Shown here: positions 26,757-36,128 of the stretch, in pieces
Numbering within the stretch: position 1 is the first letter of the stretch
Layout: the number at the start of each line of letters is the position of its first letter
Assembly (NCBI RefSeq): GCF_016804325.1
Contig: NZ_CP043627.1
Location: 6,355,001 to 6,419,000 of the forward strand
DNA: 64,000 nt
From: Methylobacterium aquaticum
Lineage (GTDB): Bacteria > Pseudomonadota > Alphaproteobacteria > Rhizobiales > Beijerinckiaceae
Direction: 5' to 3'
Program-made: the position numbers and the translations under genes
Notes under the pieces: model-generated
Database searches by the model: none
What the model saw: only the letters and a program-made list of their open reading frames with translations
What the model was told of the DNA's origin: nothing

Positions 26757-27277
26757 ATGCACTTGAAGTAGTCGAACGGCTCGAGGCAGTCCGTGCAGCG
26801 CCAGCTCGCCTTGCAGGGGGTCGAGCCGAACTGGCTGACCCGCTCGGTCCGGTTCGAGCCGCAGCGCGGGCAGGCGACGGTGAGGTTCGACGCCCCGGTC
26901 AGGCGGCCGATCCGCCCGAGCAGCCGGCCATCCGCCGCAGTCCCGTCGATCGGCGGGGCGATGCCGTAGGCCCGCAGCGTGTCGCGGGCAGCCTCCCCGA
27001 TCCAGTCGCTGGTCCAGGGCGGCGTCAGCGAGCGCACGATGCGCAGGCGCTCGATCCCGCGGGCGCGCAACGCCTCCTCGATCGCCAGGTTGATGACGGC
27101 CGTCGCCGGGCACCCCGAATAGGTCGGCGTCACCGTGACCACCAGGGTGTCGCCGTCCCAGGCGAGATCGCGGACGATGCCGAGATCGACCACCGAGATC
27201 ACCGGGATCTCGGGGTCGGGCACTGCGGCGAGCCAGCCGCGGATCTCGTCGAGGGCCGGCAGGGCGTGAGCCTCCAT
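26753..27277 (-). CDS. paaD: Phenylacetyl-CoA epoxidase subunit D
   Basis: The 174-residue product has an N-terminal DUF59/MIP18-like domain (DPEIPVISVVDLGIVRDLAW, TPTYSGCPA) and a C-terminal metal-binding ribbon with cysteines in CPRCGSN and CTDCLEPFDYFKC. PaaD is needed for epoxidase activity, probably in iron-sulfur assembly. It begins six bases after paaC ends. Its stop codon lies inside a short inverted-repeat element. Confidence 0.93.
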   Translation of the reverse strand: MEAHALPALDEIRGWLAAVPDPEIPVISVVDLGIVRDLAWDGDTLVVTVTPTYSGCPATAVINLAIEEALRARGIERLRIVRSLTPPWTSDWIGEAARDTLRAYGIAPPIDGTAADGRLLGRIGRLTGASNLTVACPRCGSNRTERVSQFGSTPCKASWRCTDCLEPFDYFKCI

Positions 27278-27283
27278 GGCGCC

Positions 27284-28141
27284 CTACCAGGTCGCGCCGG
27301 GATAGGCGCGCTGCAGGAACTGCATCTCGGCCAGCATCCGCCCGAGATGCTCGGTATGGATGCCCCGGCGTCCGCCCTTCTGGGCGAACGGGCTCGCCGG
27401 CACCGCCAGCGTGGCCTCGTCGAGGACCGGCCGCACCGTGGCGTCGAAGGCCGACCGCAGGCTCGCCGGATCGGGCGCGATGCCGGCTTCCGCCAGGACC
27501 GCATCGGTCGCGTCGCTCAGGAAGAACTCGCCGGCATAGGGCCAGAGCAGGTCGAGGGCGGCCTGCATCCGGCGGTGGCTCTCCGCGGTGCCGTCGCCGA
27601 GCCGCACGACGAGGTCGGCCGACCTCTCGAGGTGGTAATGGGCCTCCTTGATCGCCTTGACGGCGATCTCGGCCACGCGGGGCTCCGACGATGCGGCGAG
27701 CGCCCGCAGCATCGCGACGTGCCAGGCATCGAACAGGAACTGGCGCATGATCGTCTGGCCGAAATCGCCGTTCGGCAACTCGACCAGGAGGACGTTGCGG
27801 AACTCCCAGACGTCGCGCAGGAAGGCGAGGTCGTCGGCGCTACGCCCCCTCCCCTCGACCTCGCCGGCGAGCCCGAGCCAGAACTGGGTCTGGCCGATCA
27901 GGTCGAGGGCGATGTTGGCGACCCCGATATCCTCCTCCAGCACCGGGCCGTGGCCGCACCATTCCGACAGGCGGTGGCCGAGCACCAGGGTGGTGTCGCC
28001 CATCCGGGTCAGGAACTCGAACAGGGCGGCGCGGGCCGGCGCGAGGGCGGCCTCGTGGGGCGCCTCGGGCGCCGGATGGGACGCGGCCGCGGCGGCCAGC
28101 GCGGCGGCGTCCGGCGTCATCACGTCGGGCAGGGACGGCAT
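27284..28141 (-). CDS. paaC: Phenylacetyl-CoA epoxidase subunit C
   Basis: The ATG at 28141 overlaps the paaB stop by one base (TGATG), giving 285 residues. The ferritin-like fold is seen in LVLGHRLSEWCGHGPVLEED, IKEAHYHLERSADLVVRLGD and THTEHLGRM-like segments. PaaC is the structural partner of PaaA and supports the complex. The N-terminal 35 residues are Ala/Pro-rich and longer than usual, so the native start could be a later codon. Confidence 0.92.
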   Translation of the reverse strand: MPSLPDVMTPDAAALAAAAASHPAPEAPHEAALAPARAALFEFLTRMGDTTLVLGHRLSEWCGHGPVLEEDIGVANIALDLIGQTQFWLGLAGEVEGRGRSADDLAFLRDVWEFRNVLLVELPNGDFGQTIMRQFLFDAWHVAMLRALAASSEPRVAEIAVKAIKEAHYHLERSADLVVRLGDGTAESHRRMQAALDLLWPYAGEFFLSDATDAVLAEAGIAPDPASLRSAFDATVRPVLDEATLAVPASPFAQKGGRRGIHTEHLGRMLAEMQFLQRAYPGATW

Positions 28142-28425
28142 CACATATGCCCCACTTCGTCCGGGATGTCGTAGAAGGTCGGGTGCCGGTAGACCTTGCT
28201 GTTGGCCGGCTCGAACAGCGGGCCCTTGTCGCTCGGGCTCGACGCCACGATGTCGCTCGACCGCACCGCCCAGATGCTCACGCCTTCGTTGCGGCGGGTA
28301 TAGACGTCGCGGGCGTTCTTGATCGCCAGACCTGCGTCGGGCGCGTGCAGGCTCCCGACGTGACGGTGGTTCAGGCCGTGCTGGCCGCGGATGAAGATCT
28401 CCCATAACGGCCATTCGCTGGACAT
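28141..28425 (-). CDS. paaB: Phenylacetyl-CoA epoxidase subunit B
   Basis: The 94-residue protein (EWPLWEIFIRGQHGLNHRHV, NARDVYTRRNEGVSIWAV) is a clear PaaB, the small subunit that bridges PaaAC heterodimers. The length is normal. It is separated from paaA by 238 bases that contain a long inverted repeat, an unusual gap for this operon. Confidence 0.94.
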   Translation of the reverse strand: MSSEWPLWEIFIRGQHGLNHRHVGSLHAPDAGLAIKNARDVYTRRNEGVSIWAVRSSDIVASSPSDKGPLFEPANSKVYRHPTFYDIPDEVGHM

Positions 28426-28469
28426 TCTCGATCCTCCCGCTGGGGTTTTGGTCTTGAGGTCAGGCGCCC

Positions 28470-28619
28470 TCCCCTCTCCCGTGTGGGAGAGGGGCCGGGG
28501 GTGAGGGTGACACGCTTCAGTGTGAAGCGTTGAGCGTGGTGCGGGCAGCTCGATGGTCCGAGGTCACTGCGGAAGCGTGTCACCCTCACCCCTACCCCTC
28601 TCCCACACGGGAGAGGGGA
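28470..28619. repeat. 150-bp inverted repeat between paaA and paaB
   Basis: Arms of about 48 bases, starting tcccctctcccgtgtggg and ending cccacacgggagagggga, carry gggtgagggtgacacgcttc and its complement. The left arm contains its own hairpin (ctctccc-gtgt-gggagag). In RNA it would form a very stable structure between paaA and paaB, so it might damp downstream expression or protect the paaA message. Confidence 0.75.
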
Positions 28620-28663
28620 TCCCGCGCTTTATTGGTTTCCGAACAGAACACGCGAAGATCGTA

Positions 28664-29665
28664 TCACTCCGCCGCGACGGCCATGGCGGAGCGCCGCGCC
28701 GCCTTGTCGGCATGGGCCTTCAGCCCGTCGCGGAACCAGGCGCCGTCCTCCCAGGCCTTGACCCGGGCGCCCAGCCGCTCGCGGTTGCACGGCCCGTTGC
28801 CGGCGATGACCTCATAGAACTCGTTCCAGTCCGGCTCCGAGAAGTCGTAGCCGCCCTTCTCGTCGTTCCAGCGCAGATTCTCGTCCGGCACCGTCAGGCC
28901 GAGATGCTCGGCCTGCGGCACGGTCTGGTCGACGAACTTCTGGCGCAGCTCGTCGTTGGTGTTCATCTTGATCTTCCAGGCCATCGACTGGACGGAGTGG
29001 ACCGAATCCTTGTCGGAGGGGCCGAACATCATCAGCGCCGGGTACCAGAACCGGTTGAGGGCATCCTGCGCCATGTGCTTCTGCGCCGGCGTGCCCCGCG
29101 CCATCGTCCGCATGAGGTCGTAGCCCTGGCGCTGGTGGAAGCTCTCCTCCTTGCAGATCCGGATCATCGCCCGGCTGTAGGGTCCGTAGGAGGTCCGTTG
29201 CAGCGGCACCTGGTTCATGATCGCCGCGCCGTCGACCAGCCAGCCGACCGCGCCCATGTCGGCCCAGGTCAGGGTCGGATAGTTGAAGATCGACGAATAC
29301 TTCATCTTGCCGGCGTGGAGCAGCTCCATCAGCTCGTCGCGGCTGACCCCGAGCGTCTCGGCGGCGCAGTAGAGGTAGAGCCCGTGGCCGGCCTCGTCCT
29401 GGACCTTGGCGAGCAGGATCGCCTTGCGCTCCAGGGTGGGCGCGCGGGTGATCCAGTTGCCCTCCGGCAATTGCCCGACGATCTCCGAATGGGCGTGCTG
29501 GCCGATCTGCCGGATCAGGGTCTTGCGGTAGCCCTCGGGCATCCACTCCTTCGGCTCGATCTTCTCGCCCCGGTCGATCCGCTCCTGGAACGCGCGCTCC
29601 TCGGCCGACATCTCGTCGCGCCCGCGGACATGGGTGCTGTCCGTCTTCACCAGCTGCGCATACAT
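28664..29665 (-). CDS. paaA: Phenylacetyl-CoA epoxidase, catalytic subunit A
   Basis: The ATG at 29665 after GGGAGGG gives 333 residues beginning [20 protein letters not shown]. The di-iron ligands are in [20 protein letters not shown] and [15 protein letters not shown], both ExxH-type motifs. PaaA epoxidises the ring of phenylacetyl-CoA with oxygen. It is the first structural gene of paaABCDE, and paaX lies 201 bases upstream on the same strand. Confidence 0.95.
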   Translation of the reverse strand: MYAQLVKTDSTHVRGRDEMSAEERAFQERIDRGEKIEPKEWMPEGYRKTLIRQIGQHAHSEIVGQLPEGNWITRAPTLERKAILLAKVQDEAGHGLYLYCAAETLGVSRDELMELLHAGKMKYSSIFNYPTLTWADMGAVGWLVDGAAIMNQVPLQRTSYGPYSRAMIRICKEESFHQRQGYDLMRTMARGTPAQKHMAQDALNRFWYPALMMFGPSDKDSVHSVQSMAWKIKMNTNDELRQKFVDQTVPQAEHLGLTVPDENLRWNDEKGGYDFSEPDWNEFYEVIAGNGPCNRERLGARVKAWEDGAWFRDGLKAHADKAARRSAMAVAAE

Positions 29666-29783
29666 GCGACACCCTCCCGTCAGGACGCAGGAACCGAACC
29701 CGGGCACCGCCGCCCGTCCCGGAGGCGGGCAGCAGCCACGGCGGACGATCCGGAGCGTTGGCCCGATGATCTACCATCGAAAG

Positions 29784-29822
29784 CATCACACCGCAACGCC
29801 GATTTGCCGATTTGATGTGATG
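29784..29822. promoter_or_regulatory. Inverted repeat upstream of paaA, candidate PaaX operator
   Basis: Perfect arms catcaca (29784-29790) and tgtgatg (29816-29822) lie about 120 bases upstream of the paaA start, in the gap after paaX. PaaX represses paa promoters and is relieved by phenylacetyl-CoA, so an operator is expected here. The match to a known PaaX site is not claimed. Confidence 0.35.
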
Positions 29823-29866
29823 TCTCGATCGGGCGCCGACGGCGCCCGGGCAAGCTCGGAGGGCGG

Positions 29867-30757
29867 TCAGGCGTCGTCGCGAATCCGGGCGAGGGATTCC
29901 GTCCGGCCGATCGTCTCCGCCGTCCGGGCCGGCAGCACATCGTCGCCGGCCAGGAGGTGGTGTCCGACATGGCGGTCGGCGGCGGGGGAGAGACGCAGGT
30001 AGAGATCGGCGAACAGCCGGCGGGCGCGGTGCCCGCTCCAGTCCGGCGGCAGGGTCGCGGCGGGCAGGCGCGCATCCCGGAGCGCCGCGTGACGATAGGC
30101 GTGGACGAGCAGCAGCCGGAGCTGCAGCGCCTCCTCGTCCGTCGGCCGGGTTCCGCCGTCGAGGGCATCCGCGACGCCGGCAAAGGCCGCGAGGAACGTG
30201 TCGTAGGCCGCCGCGACGGCGGCGAGGTCCCAGTGCGCGGCGACGAGGTCGCGCAGCCTCGGGCCCGCCGCCGTGCCGGCCTCGAAGACCACGAGGGCGG
30301 GATCCTCCGGCCGGTGGCGGGCCGGTCCGAGCAGCCATTGCGGCCCGAGCCGGACGAACCCCGCCCGCTCCAGCGCCGGCCCGGCCTCGCCGGCCTGGTC
30401 GGGCCCGAGCCAGACGAAGAGCCAGCCGGGCTCGGCTTGCGGCGCGAACAGGATCCGGGCGGCGGACAGGAACTCGCGCCGCGCCGCCTCGGTGAGCCGG
30501 TAGAAGCTGCGCCGGCCCTGGCGCTCGCCGGTAAGCTGCCCGGCCGCGACGAGCCGGGACACCGCGGTCCGCACCAGCGTCTCGCTGATCCCGACCCTCC
30601 GGCAGGTCTCGACGATGTTGCCCATCCAGAGACGGCCGCCGCGCGGCTCGACCACGTCCCCGTAGAGGGTGACGATGAACCCGCCGGAGCGCAGCGGCAG
30701 CGTCTCGACGAGGCGCGCGATCAGGGCTTCTCCCGAGACCTCTCCCGCGTCGCTCAC
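29867..30757 (-). CDS. paaX: PaaX-family repressor of the phenylacetate pathway
   Basis: GTG at 30757 gives 296 residues. The N-terminal winged helix has the PaaX signature SGGFIVTLYGDVVEPRGGRL and GISETLVRTAVSRLVAAGQL. The centre and C-terminal parts (ALQLRLLLVHAYRHAALRDA, LPPDWSGHRARRLFADLY) also match. PaaX binds paa promoters and is released by phenylacetyl-CoA. It is upstream of and codirectional with paaA. Confidence 0.92.
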   Translation of the reverse strand: MSDAGEVSGEALIARLVETLPLRSGGFIVTLYGDVVEPRGGRLWMGNIVETCRRVGISETLVRTAVSRLVAAGQLTGERQGRRSFYRLTEAARREFLSAARILFAPQAEPGWLFVWLGPDQAGEAGPALERAGFVRLGPQWLLGPARHRPEDPALVVFEAGTAAGPRLRDLVAAHWDLAAVAAAYDTFLAAFAGVADALDGGTRPTDEEALQLRLLLVHAYRHAALRDARLPAATLPPDWSGHRARRLFADLYLRLSPAADRHVGHHLLAGDDVLPARTAETIGRTESLARIRDDA

Positions 30758-31156
30758 ACAAGGGCCCCCGTCCCGGGCGCGGCGCAGAAGCCGACCGTCA
30801 TCCCCGCCTCGCCCGTTCCGCGACCGAAACGGAACGGGCGCAGCGACTTACGTCGAAAGCACCGGCGGCACAACCGGCGGGGCACCGGCGTGGTATGCCG
30901 GCCCCCCGGCGCTTCGTTCAGGACTTGGCGGTCGGGATCAGGCGAGACGGCAGGACGACCCGTCTTTCGAAGTGACCTACAAAACAATCCTCTCGTTCGC
31001 CCTCCGAACCCGCATGCCGTTCTTGCGGAATACCTGCCTTACAGGCGGCCGATGAAGTATCGTCCGCAGCAACGAACTCGAACACGACCCCGGGGACCAT
31101 CGGGGCCGCGCTGCCGACCCGGCCCGTGATCGGTCGAGACCGAGGAGAGGAGCCCC
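30758..31156. other. Intergenic region between paaX and the monooxygenase gene
   Basis: The flanking genes diverge from this 399-base stretch. I see no gene or repeat. A GAGGAGAGGAG ribosome site ends it just before the ATG at 31157. Confidence 0.5.
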
Positions 31157-32623
31157 ATGACGGACGGTCTCATCGTCGGCGCCGGGCCCGTGGGCCTGAC
31201 CCTGGCGGCCGAACTGGCACGCTACGGCATCGGGGTGCGCCTGATCGACCGGGCGCCCCACGCCACCGAGACCTCGAAGGCCCTGGTGGTCTGGTCGCGC
31301 ACGCTCGAGCTGATGGATCGCATGGGCTGCACCGGGGCCTTCCTGGCGGCCGGCCTGCGCGCGCGCGGCGCCTCGATCCGCAGCGGCGAAACACTCCTCG
31401 GCTCTCCGCGCTTCGAGGGTATCGCGAGTGCCTACGACTTCGCCCTGATGATCCCGCAGCGGGACACCGAGCGCCTGCTCGCGGCGCATCTGCGATCCTT
31501 CGGCGTCGCGGTCGAGCGACAGGTGGAACTGGTCGGCTTCGACCCGAGGGAGGACGGCGTCGAGGCGCGCCTGCGCCACGCCGACGGTCGCGAGGAGCGG
31601 GTGAGGACGCCGTGGCTGATCGGCTGCGACGGGGCCCACAGCGCGGTGCGGCACGGGCTCGGCCTGGCGTTCGCGGGGGCGGCGCAGGGCGACGACTGGC
31701 TGCTCGCCGATATGCGCCTCGACGGGCCGGGGGCGCCGCCGCCGGACGAGATCGCAACCTACCTGCACCGCGACGGCCCCTTCGTGGTCTTCCCGATCCC
31801 GGGCGGGCGCGCCCGGATCGTCGCCACCCTGGGCAAGACGGATGCGACGCATCCGCGCCCCGATCCCACCCTCGCCGACGTGCAAGCCCTCATCGACCGG
31901 CGGGCCGGCGGCGGCTTTCGCGCCTCCGATCCGGTCTGGCTGACGCAGTTCCGCATCAACGAGCGCAAGGTGGCCGAGTACCGGCACGGACGCGTCTTCC
32001 TCGCCGGCGACGCGGCGCACATCCACAGCCCCGCCGGCGGCCAGGGCATGAATACCGGCATGCAGGACGCGGTGAACCTCGCCTGGAAGCTGGCAATGGT
32101 GGAACGCGGCGAGGCCGCCCCCACCCTGCTCGACAGCTACAGCCCCGAGCGCAGCGCGGTCGGCGACCTCGTGCTGCGCAATGCCGGGCGCCTCACCGAC
32201 ATGGCGACGCTGTCGCACCCGGCGGCGCAAGCCGCGCGCAACCTCGCGCTCCGCTTCCTGCTCGGGCTCCACGCCGTCCGCGACCGGATGGCGACGACGA
32301 TGAGCGAGATCGCGATCGCCTATGCCGGCTCGCCCCTGTCGGCCGGGCCCGGCTCCGGGGCGCGGTGGAAGCCGGACGACGATGCGGGACCACCCCCGGG
32401 TGCCGGGGACGCGCCGCGTTTCGTGCTCTACGCCGCCGACCCGGAACGCGGCGCCGCGCTGGCGGCGCGCTACCCCGGCCTGCTGGAACCGGCCCCGCGC
32501 GTCCCACCCGACGCGTCCCGCCTCTTCATCGTCCGGCCCGACGGCTATCTCGGCCTGTCGGCGGGGGGCGCCGCCTGGGACGAGGCGGAGCGGTACCTGC
32601 GGGCGCTCGCGACGGCGGCGTGA
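31157..32623 (+). CDS. FAD-dependent aromatic-ring monooxygenase (PheA/TfdB/PobA type)
   Basis: The 488-residue product starts with the FAD motif GAGPVGLTLAAELARYGIGV, has the DG-type motif IGCDGAHSAVRHGLGL and the second FAD motif VFLAGDAAHIHSPAGGQGMN. These are single-component hydroxylases acting on phenolic or polyketide-like substrates with NAD(P)H. The C-terminal thioredoxin-like part is present but short. A GAGGAGAGGAG ribosome site precedes the ATG. The nearby paa genes suggest an aromatic substrate, but nothing fixes which. Confidence 0.88.
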   Translation: MTDGLIVGAGPVGLTLAAELARYGIGVRLIDRAPHATETSKALVVWSRTLELMDRMGCTGAFLAAGLRARGASIRSGETLLGSPRFEGIASAYDFALMIPQRDTERLLAAHLRSFGVAVERQVELVGFDPREDGVEARLRHADGREERVRTPWLIGCDGAHSAVRHGLGLAFAGAAQGDDWLLADMRLDGPGAPPPDEIATYLHRDGPFVVFPIPGGRARIVATLGKTDATHPRPDPTLADVQALIDRRAGGGFRASDPVWLTQFRINERKVAEYRHGRVFLAGDAAHIHSPAGGQGMNTGMQDAVNLAWKLAMVERGEAAPTLLDSYSPERSAVGDLVLRNAGRLTDMATLSHPAAQAARNLALRFLLGLHAVRDRMATTMSEIAIAYAGSPLSAGPGSGARWKPDDDAGPPPGAGDAPRFVLYAADPERGAALAARYPGLLEPAPRVPPDASRLFIVRPDGYLGLSAGGAAWDEAERYLRALATAA

Positions 32624-32819
32624 CGCCTGCCGGCCATGGCCCCTCCCACCCGCCTCGGGATGAAATCGAGGGTCGGGACTGGCCGCATGCCGCGTCTCGC
32701 CGCGCGGCCCGGGCGACGGAAGCGGGACGAAGGGCGAAAGCCGTCGATCGACGGGACTCCCGCGCCGCGGCCCGAGGGACTAAGACGAAGGCCAAGCTAC
32801 CAACGACAGGGCCGGCATC

Positions 32820-33671
32820 ATGGTATCACGCAGGGACATCGCCTCTCTTCTCGGCGCCGGCACGCTCGCCGCGGCGAGCCTCTCCCCCATCGGCACCGCC
32901 CAGGCCCAGACGGGGCCCGCCGGGGAGAACACCTTCCAGCGCATCCGGCGCACCAAGAAGCTCCGGATCGCCGGCATCGTCGGCACCGAGCCGTACTACA
33001 AGAAGGACATCGCCACCGGCGAATGGTCCGGCTTCTGCATCAGCATGGCGCAGGACCTCGCCAAGGCGATGGATGCCGAGGTCGAGATCGCCGAGACCAC
33101 CTGGGGCAACGCGGTGCTCGATCTCCAGGCCAACAAGATCGACATCATGTTCGGCCTGTCGCCGACCCCGTCGCGCGCGCTCACGGTGGAGTTCACGCGG
33201 CCGATCATGCTGAACACCTTCACCATCATCGCCAAGCCCGGCTTCGAGCCGAAGACCTGGGCCGACCTCAACAAGCCGGAGGTCCGCGTCGCCGTCGACA
33301 TCGGCTCGACCCACGACCTCTTCGCCCGGCGCGTCATCCCGAACGCCACGCTGGTCGCCCTGAAGACCCCGGACGACGCCATGCTGTCGGTGCAGTCCAA
33401 CCGGGCCGACTGCGTCATCCAGGTCGCGCTGCTCTCGCTCGTGACCGTGAAGAAGAACCCGAAGGTGGGCCGGATCATCGTGCCGACGCCGCTCAGCGCG
33501 CAGCCGACCTGCGCCGGCGTGCGGGCCGAGCCCGATCCGCGGTTCCGGACCTTCGTCGACAACTGGCTCGAATACAATCGCGGGCTCGGCGCCATGAAGG
33601 GCTGGATCACGTCGAGTCTGGAGCTGGTGGGCGTGAAGGGCGCCGACATCCCGCCCGAGATCACCTTCTGA
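32820..33671 (+). CDS. Family-3 solute-binding protein of an ABC importer
   Basis: The 283-residue protein starts MVSRRDIASLLGAGTLAAAS, a signal peptide with twin arginines, then KKLRIAGIVGTEPYYKKDIA and ISMAQDLAKAMDAEVEIAET as in polar amino-acid binding proteins. It opens a four-gene unit with a racemase-like enzyme, one permease and one ATPase. The ligand is unknown, and the racemase-like neighbour hints at an amino acid or hydantoin-like compound. Confidence 0.88.
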   Translation: MVSRRDIASLLGAGTLAAASLSPIGTAQAQTGPAGENTFQRIRRTKKLRIAGIVGTEPYYKKDIATGEWSGFCISMAQDLAKAMDAEVEIAETTWGNAVLDLQANKIDIMFGLSPTPSRALTVEFTRPIMLNTFTIIAKPGFEPKTWADLNKPEVRVAVDIGSTHDLFARRVIPNATLVALKTPDDAMLSVQSNRADCVIQVALLSLVTVKKNPKVGRIIVPTPLSAQPTCAGVRAEPDPRFRTFVDNWLEYNRGLGAMKGWITSSLELVGVKGADIPPEITF

Positions 33672-33756
33672 CGCGCGCGGGCGGCCCCGACCACGCCGTC
33701 GTCGGCCGCCGCTCCGGGTCCTCGATTTCAAGCCTTCGATTCCAGTCTTCGATGTT

Positions 33757-33806
33757 TCCGCATTGTCCTCGACGAACCGGTATCCGGTCCGTCGGACGAG
33801 GCTCTC
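33757..33806. repeat. Partial copy of the gaaccggtatcc repeat
   Basis: The bases gacgaaccggtatccggtcc, with the preceding ccgcattgtcctc and the following gtcggacgaggctctc, parallel the right half of the 106-bp element at 26651. It lies between the binding-protein and racemase-like genes. Confidence 0.5.
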
Positions 33807-33855
33807 GCCGCGGCCCGGGACGTATCCCCGGGCCGGGCCCTTCAGGTTGCGACGC

Positions 33856-34548
33856 ATGCCCCCCGATTCCACCCCGCCCCTGGGCATCATCATGCTCGAC
33901 ACCCGGTTCGAGCGCCCGCCCGGCGATGTCGGGCATCCGGCGAGCTGGCCCTTCCCGGTCCTGTTCGAGACCGTCCGCGGCGCCACCGCGCGCCGGGTCG
34001 TCGGAGGGCAGGACGCCGCGCTGGGCGACGCCTTCGTCCAGGCCGGGGAGCGGCTGCGGGCGCGGGGCGCCATCGGCATCGTCACGTCGTGCGGCTTCCT
34101 GGCCGCACGGCAGCGCGCCCTCGCCGCCCGGATGACCCTGCCGCTCGCCACGTCGAGCCTGATGCAGCTCCCCCTGATCGACCGCTGCCTGCCCGGCGGC
34201 AGACGGGCCGGGGTCGTCACCTACGACGCCGACGCGCTCAACCCCGCGCATTTCGTCGAGGTGGGCGCCGATCCCGCGACGCCGGTCGTGGGCCTGCCCG
34301 CGGACGGGGCTCTGCGCGGCCTGATCGAGCGGGGGGCGCCCTACGATGCGGCGGCGCTGGCGCGCGACGTGCTAGAGGCCGCCGGGCGCCTGGTCGCGCG
34401 CGGCGACATCGGCGCGATCCTGATGGAATGCACCAACCTGCCCCCGTTCTCGAAGGCCGTCGCCGAGCGCTACGACCTTCCCGTCTTCGACATCATCACC
34501 CTGGGCCGCTGGTTTCACTCGGGCCTTCTGCAAACACGATACCGGTAG
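33856..34548 (+). CDS. Aspartate/glutamate racemase-family protein
   Basis: The 230-residue protein has two cysteines at the places used for two-base catalysis in this superfamily, in IGIVTSCGFLAARQ and LMECTNLPPFSKAV. It starts GIIMLDTRFERPPGDVGHPA, a form seen in Asp/Glu/hydantoin racemase-like and maleate isomerase-like proteins. Being inside an importer unit it probably acts on the imported compound. The permease begins 18 bases after it ends. Confidence 0.8.
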   Translation: MPPDSTPPLGIIMLDTRFERPPGDVGHPASWPFPVLFETVRGATARRVVGGQDAALGDAFVQAGERLRARGAIGIVTSCGFLAARQRALAARMTLPLATSSLMQLPLIDRCLPGGRRAGVVTYDADALNPAHFVEVGADPATPVVGLPADGALRGLIERGAPYDAAALARDVLEAAGRLVARGDIGAILMECTNLPPFSKAVAERYDLPVFDIITLGRWFHSGLLQTRYR

Positions 34549-34566
34549 AGCGGACCAGAAACGACC

Positions 34567-35226
34567 ATGACGTACGAGTGGGATTTTTCGTTCCTGCTGC
34601 AATACAAGGGCCTGATCGCCATCGGCGCCCTGTACACGATCGGCTTCACCATCCTCACCGCCGTCTCGGGCTTCGCCGTCGGCGGCCTGATCGCCGTCGC
34701 GCGCTTGGGACAGGTGAAGGCGGTGACCATCCCGCTCATGGCCTTCATCGAGATCTTTCGATGCACGCCCGTGCTGGTGCAGCTGGTCTGGATCTACTAC
34801 GCGCTCCCGATCCTGATCGGCGTCGAGCTGAAGCCGGCCACCGCCGCCTTCATCGCCCTGACGCTCTACGGCGCGTCGTTCTTCGCCGAGATCATCCGCG
34901 GCGGCATCGCCTCGATCGATGTCGGCCAGTGGGATGCGGGCCGGGCGCTGGGCATGCGCCGCGGGGCGCTGCTCAAGCGCATCGTCCTGCCGCAGGCGCT
35001 CAAGCGGATGATCCCGCCCCTCGTCAACCAGGTCGTGCTCCAGCTGAAGAACACCTCGCTGTTGTCCGTTCTCGCCGTGCCCGACCTGCTCTACCAGGGC
35101 CAGCTCATCACCTCGGCCACCTACAAGCCGCTCGAAGTCTACACGATGATCGCGATCATCTACTTCGTGATCCTGTTCCCGCTGACGACCTTCGCGCACC
35201 GGCTGGAAAACAGGCTCGCGCGGTGA
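34567..35226 (+). CDS. Polar amino-acid-type ABC importer, permease
   Basis: The 219-residue membrane protein has the FRCTPVLVQLVWIYYALPIL segment and the EAA-like loop DAGRALGMRRGALLKRIVLP. Only one permease is present, so the importer would use a homodimer. Its stop overlaps the GTG start of the ATPase gene (GTGA). Confidence 0.9.
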   Translation: MTYEWDFSFLLQYKGLIAIGALYTIGFTILTAVSGFAVGGLIAVARLGQVKAVTIPLMAFIEIFRCTPVLVQLVWIYYALPILIGVELKPATAAFIALTLYGASFFAEIIRGGIASIDVGQWDAGRALGMRRGALLKRIVLPQALKRMIPPLVNQVVLQLKNTSLLSVLAVPDLLYQGQLITSATYKPLEVYTMIAIIYFVILFPLTTFAHRLENRLAR

Positions 35227-36047
35227 GCACGGGATTCGTGGAGACGACGATGGAGCGGGATATGCCGGAGACACCGATGATCGAGGTCGCGCACGTCAGG
35301 AAGTCGTTCGGGACCGTGTCCGTGCTCAAGGACATCTCCTTGAGCGTGCCCAAGGGCGGGGTGCTGTCGCTGATCGGCCCGAGCGGATCGGGCAAGTCGA
35401 CCCTCCTGCGCTGCCTGAACCTCCTCACCATCCCGGACGAGGGGACGATCCGGATCGGCACGCACGCGATGCGCTTCGGCCGCGATCCCCAGGGCAAGGA
35501 TCACCGGATGCCGCGGGACAAGGACCTCGCCGCCTTCCGGGCGACGGTCGGCATGGTGTTCCAGAACTTCAACCTGTTTCCCCACATGTCGGTGATCCGG
35601 AACGTCATGGAGGGGCCCGTCACGGTGCTTGGCAAGGGCCGGGACGAGACGCGGGAACTCGCGCTCCGGCTCCTGGACAAGGTCGGCTTGCGGGAGAAGG
35701 CGGAGGTCTCCCCGGACCGGCTGTCCGGCGGACAGAAGCAGCGGGTCGCCATCGCCCGGGCGCTCGCGATGAAGCCGGAGGTAATGCTCTTCGACGAGGC
35801 GACCTCGGCGCTCGATCCCGAGCTCGTCGGCGAAGTCCTGCAGGTCGTCCGGCAACTGGCCTCGGAGGGGATGACCATGGTGCTGGTCACCCACGAGATC
35901 GCGTTCGCGCGCGACGTCGCCGATACCTGCGTGTTCATGCGCGACGGCTTCGTCGTCGAGGAAGGACCGGCCCGCCAGGTGATCGAGGACCCGCGTGAGG
36001 CCGCCACCAAGGCCTTCCTCAGCCATTTTCACAAGGCGGCGGTGTGA
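35223..36047 (+). CDS. Polar amino-acid-type ABC importer, ATP-binding protein
   Basis: Walker A is GPSGSGKST, the signature [20 protein letters not shown] and Walker B VMLFDEATSALDPE. GTG at 35223 gives 274 residues and couples it to the permease. ATG codons at 35250 and 35262 would trim the unconserved leader. It completes the importer begun at 32820. Confidence 0.9.
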   Translation: MSTGFVETTMERDMPETPMIEVAHVRKSFGTVSVLKDISLSVPKGGVLSLIGPSGSGKSTLLRCLNLLTIPDEGTIRIGTHAMRFGRDPQGKDHRMPRDKDLAAFRATVGMVFQNFNLFPHMSVIRNVMEGPVTVLGKGRDETRELALRLLDKVGLREKAEVSPDRLSGGQKQRVAIARALAMKPEVMLFDEATSALDPELVGEVLQVVRQLASEGMTMVLVTHEIAFARDVADTCVFMRDGFVVEEGPARQVIEDPREAATKAFLSHFHKAAV

Positions 36048-36128
36048 GGCCGCGCCGATCGCCGGAAACCCCGGAGCCTGCCGGAGTTCCTCGGCAGATC
36101 CGTCCCGCCCGCGGTGTCCGGGCGTGCC

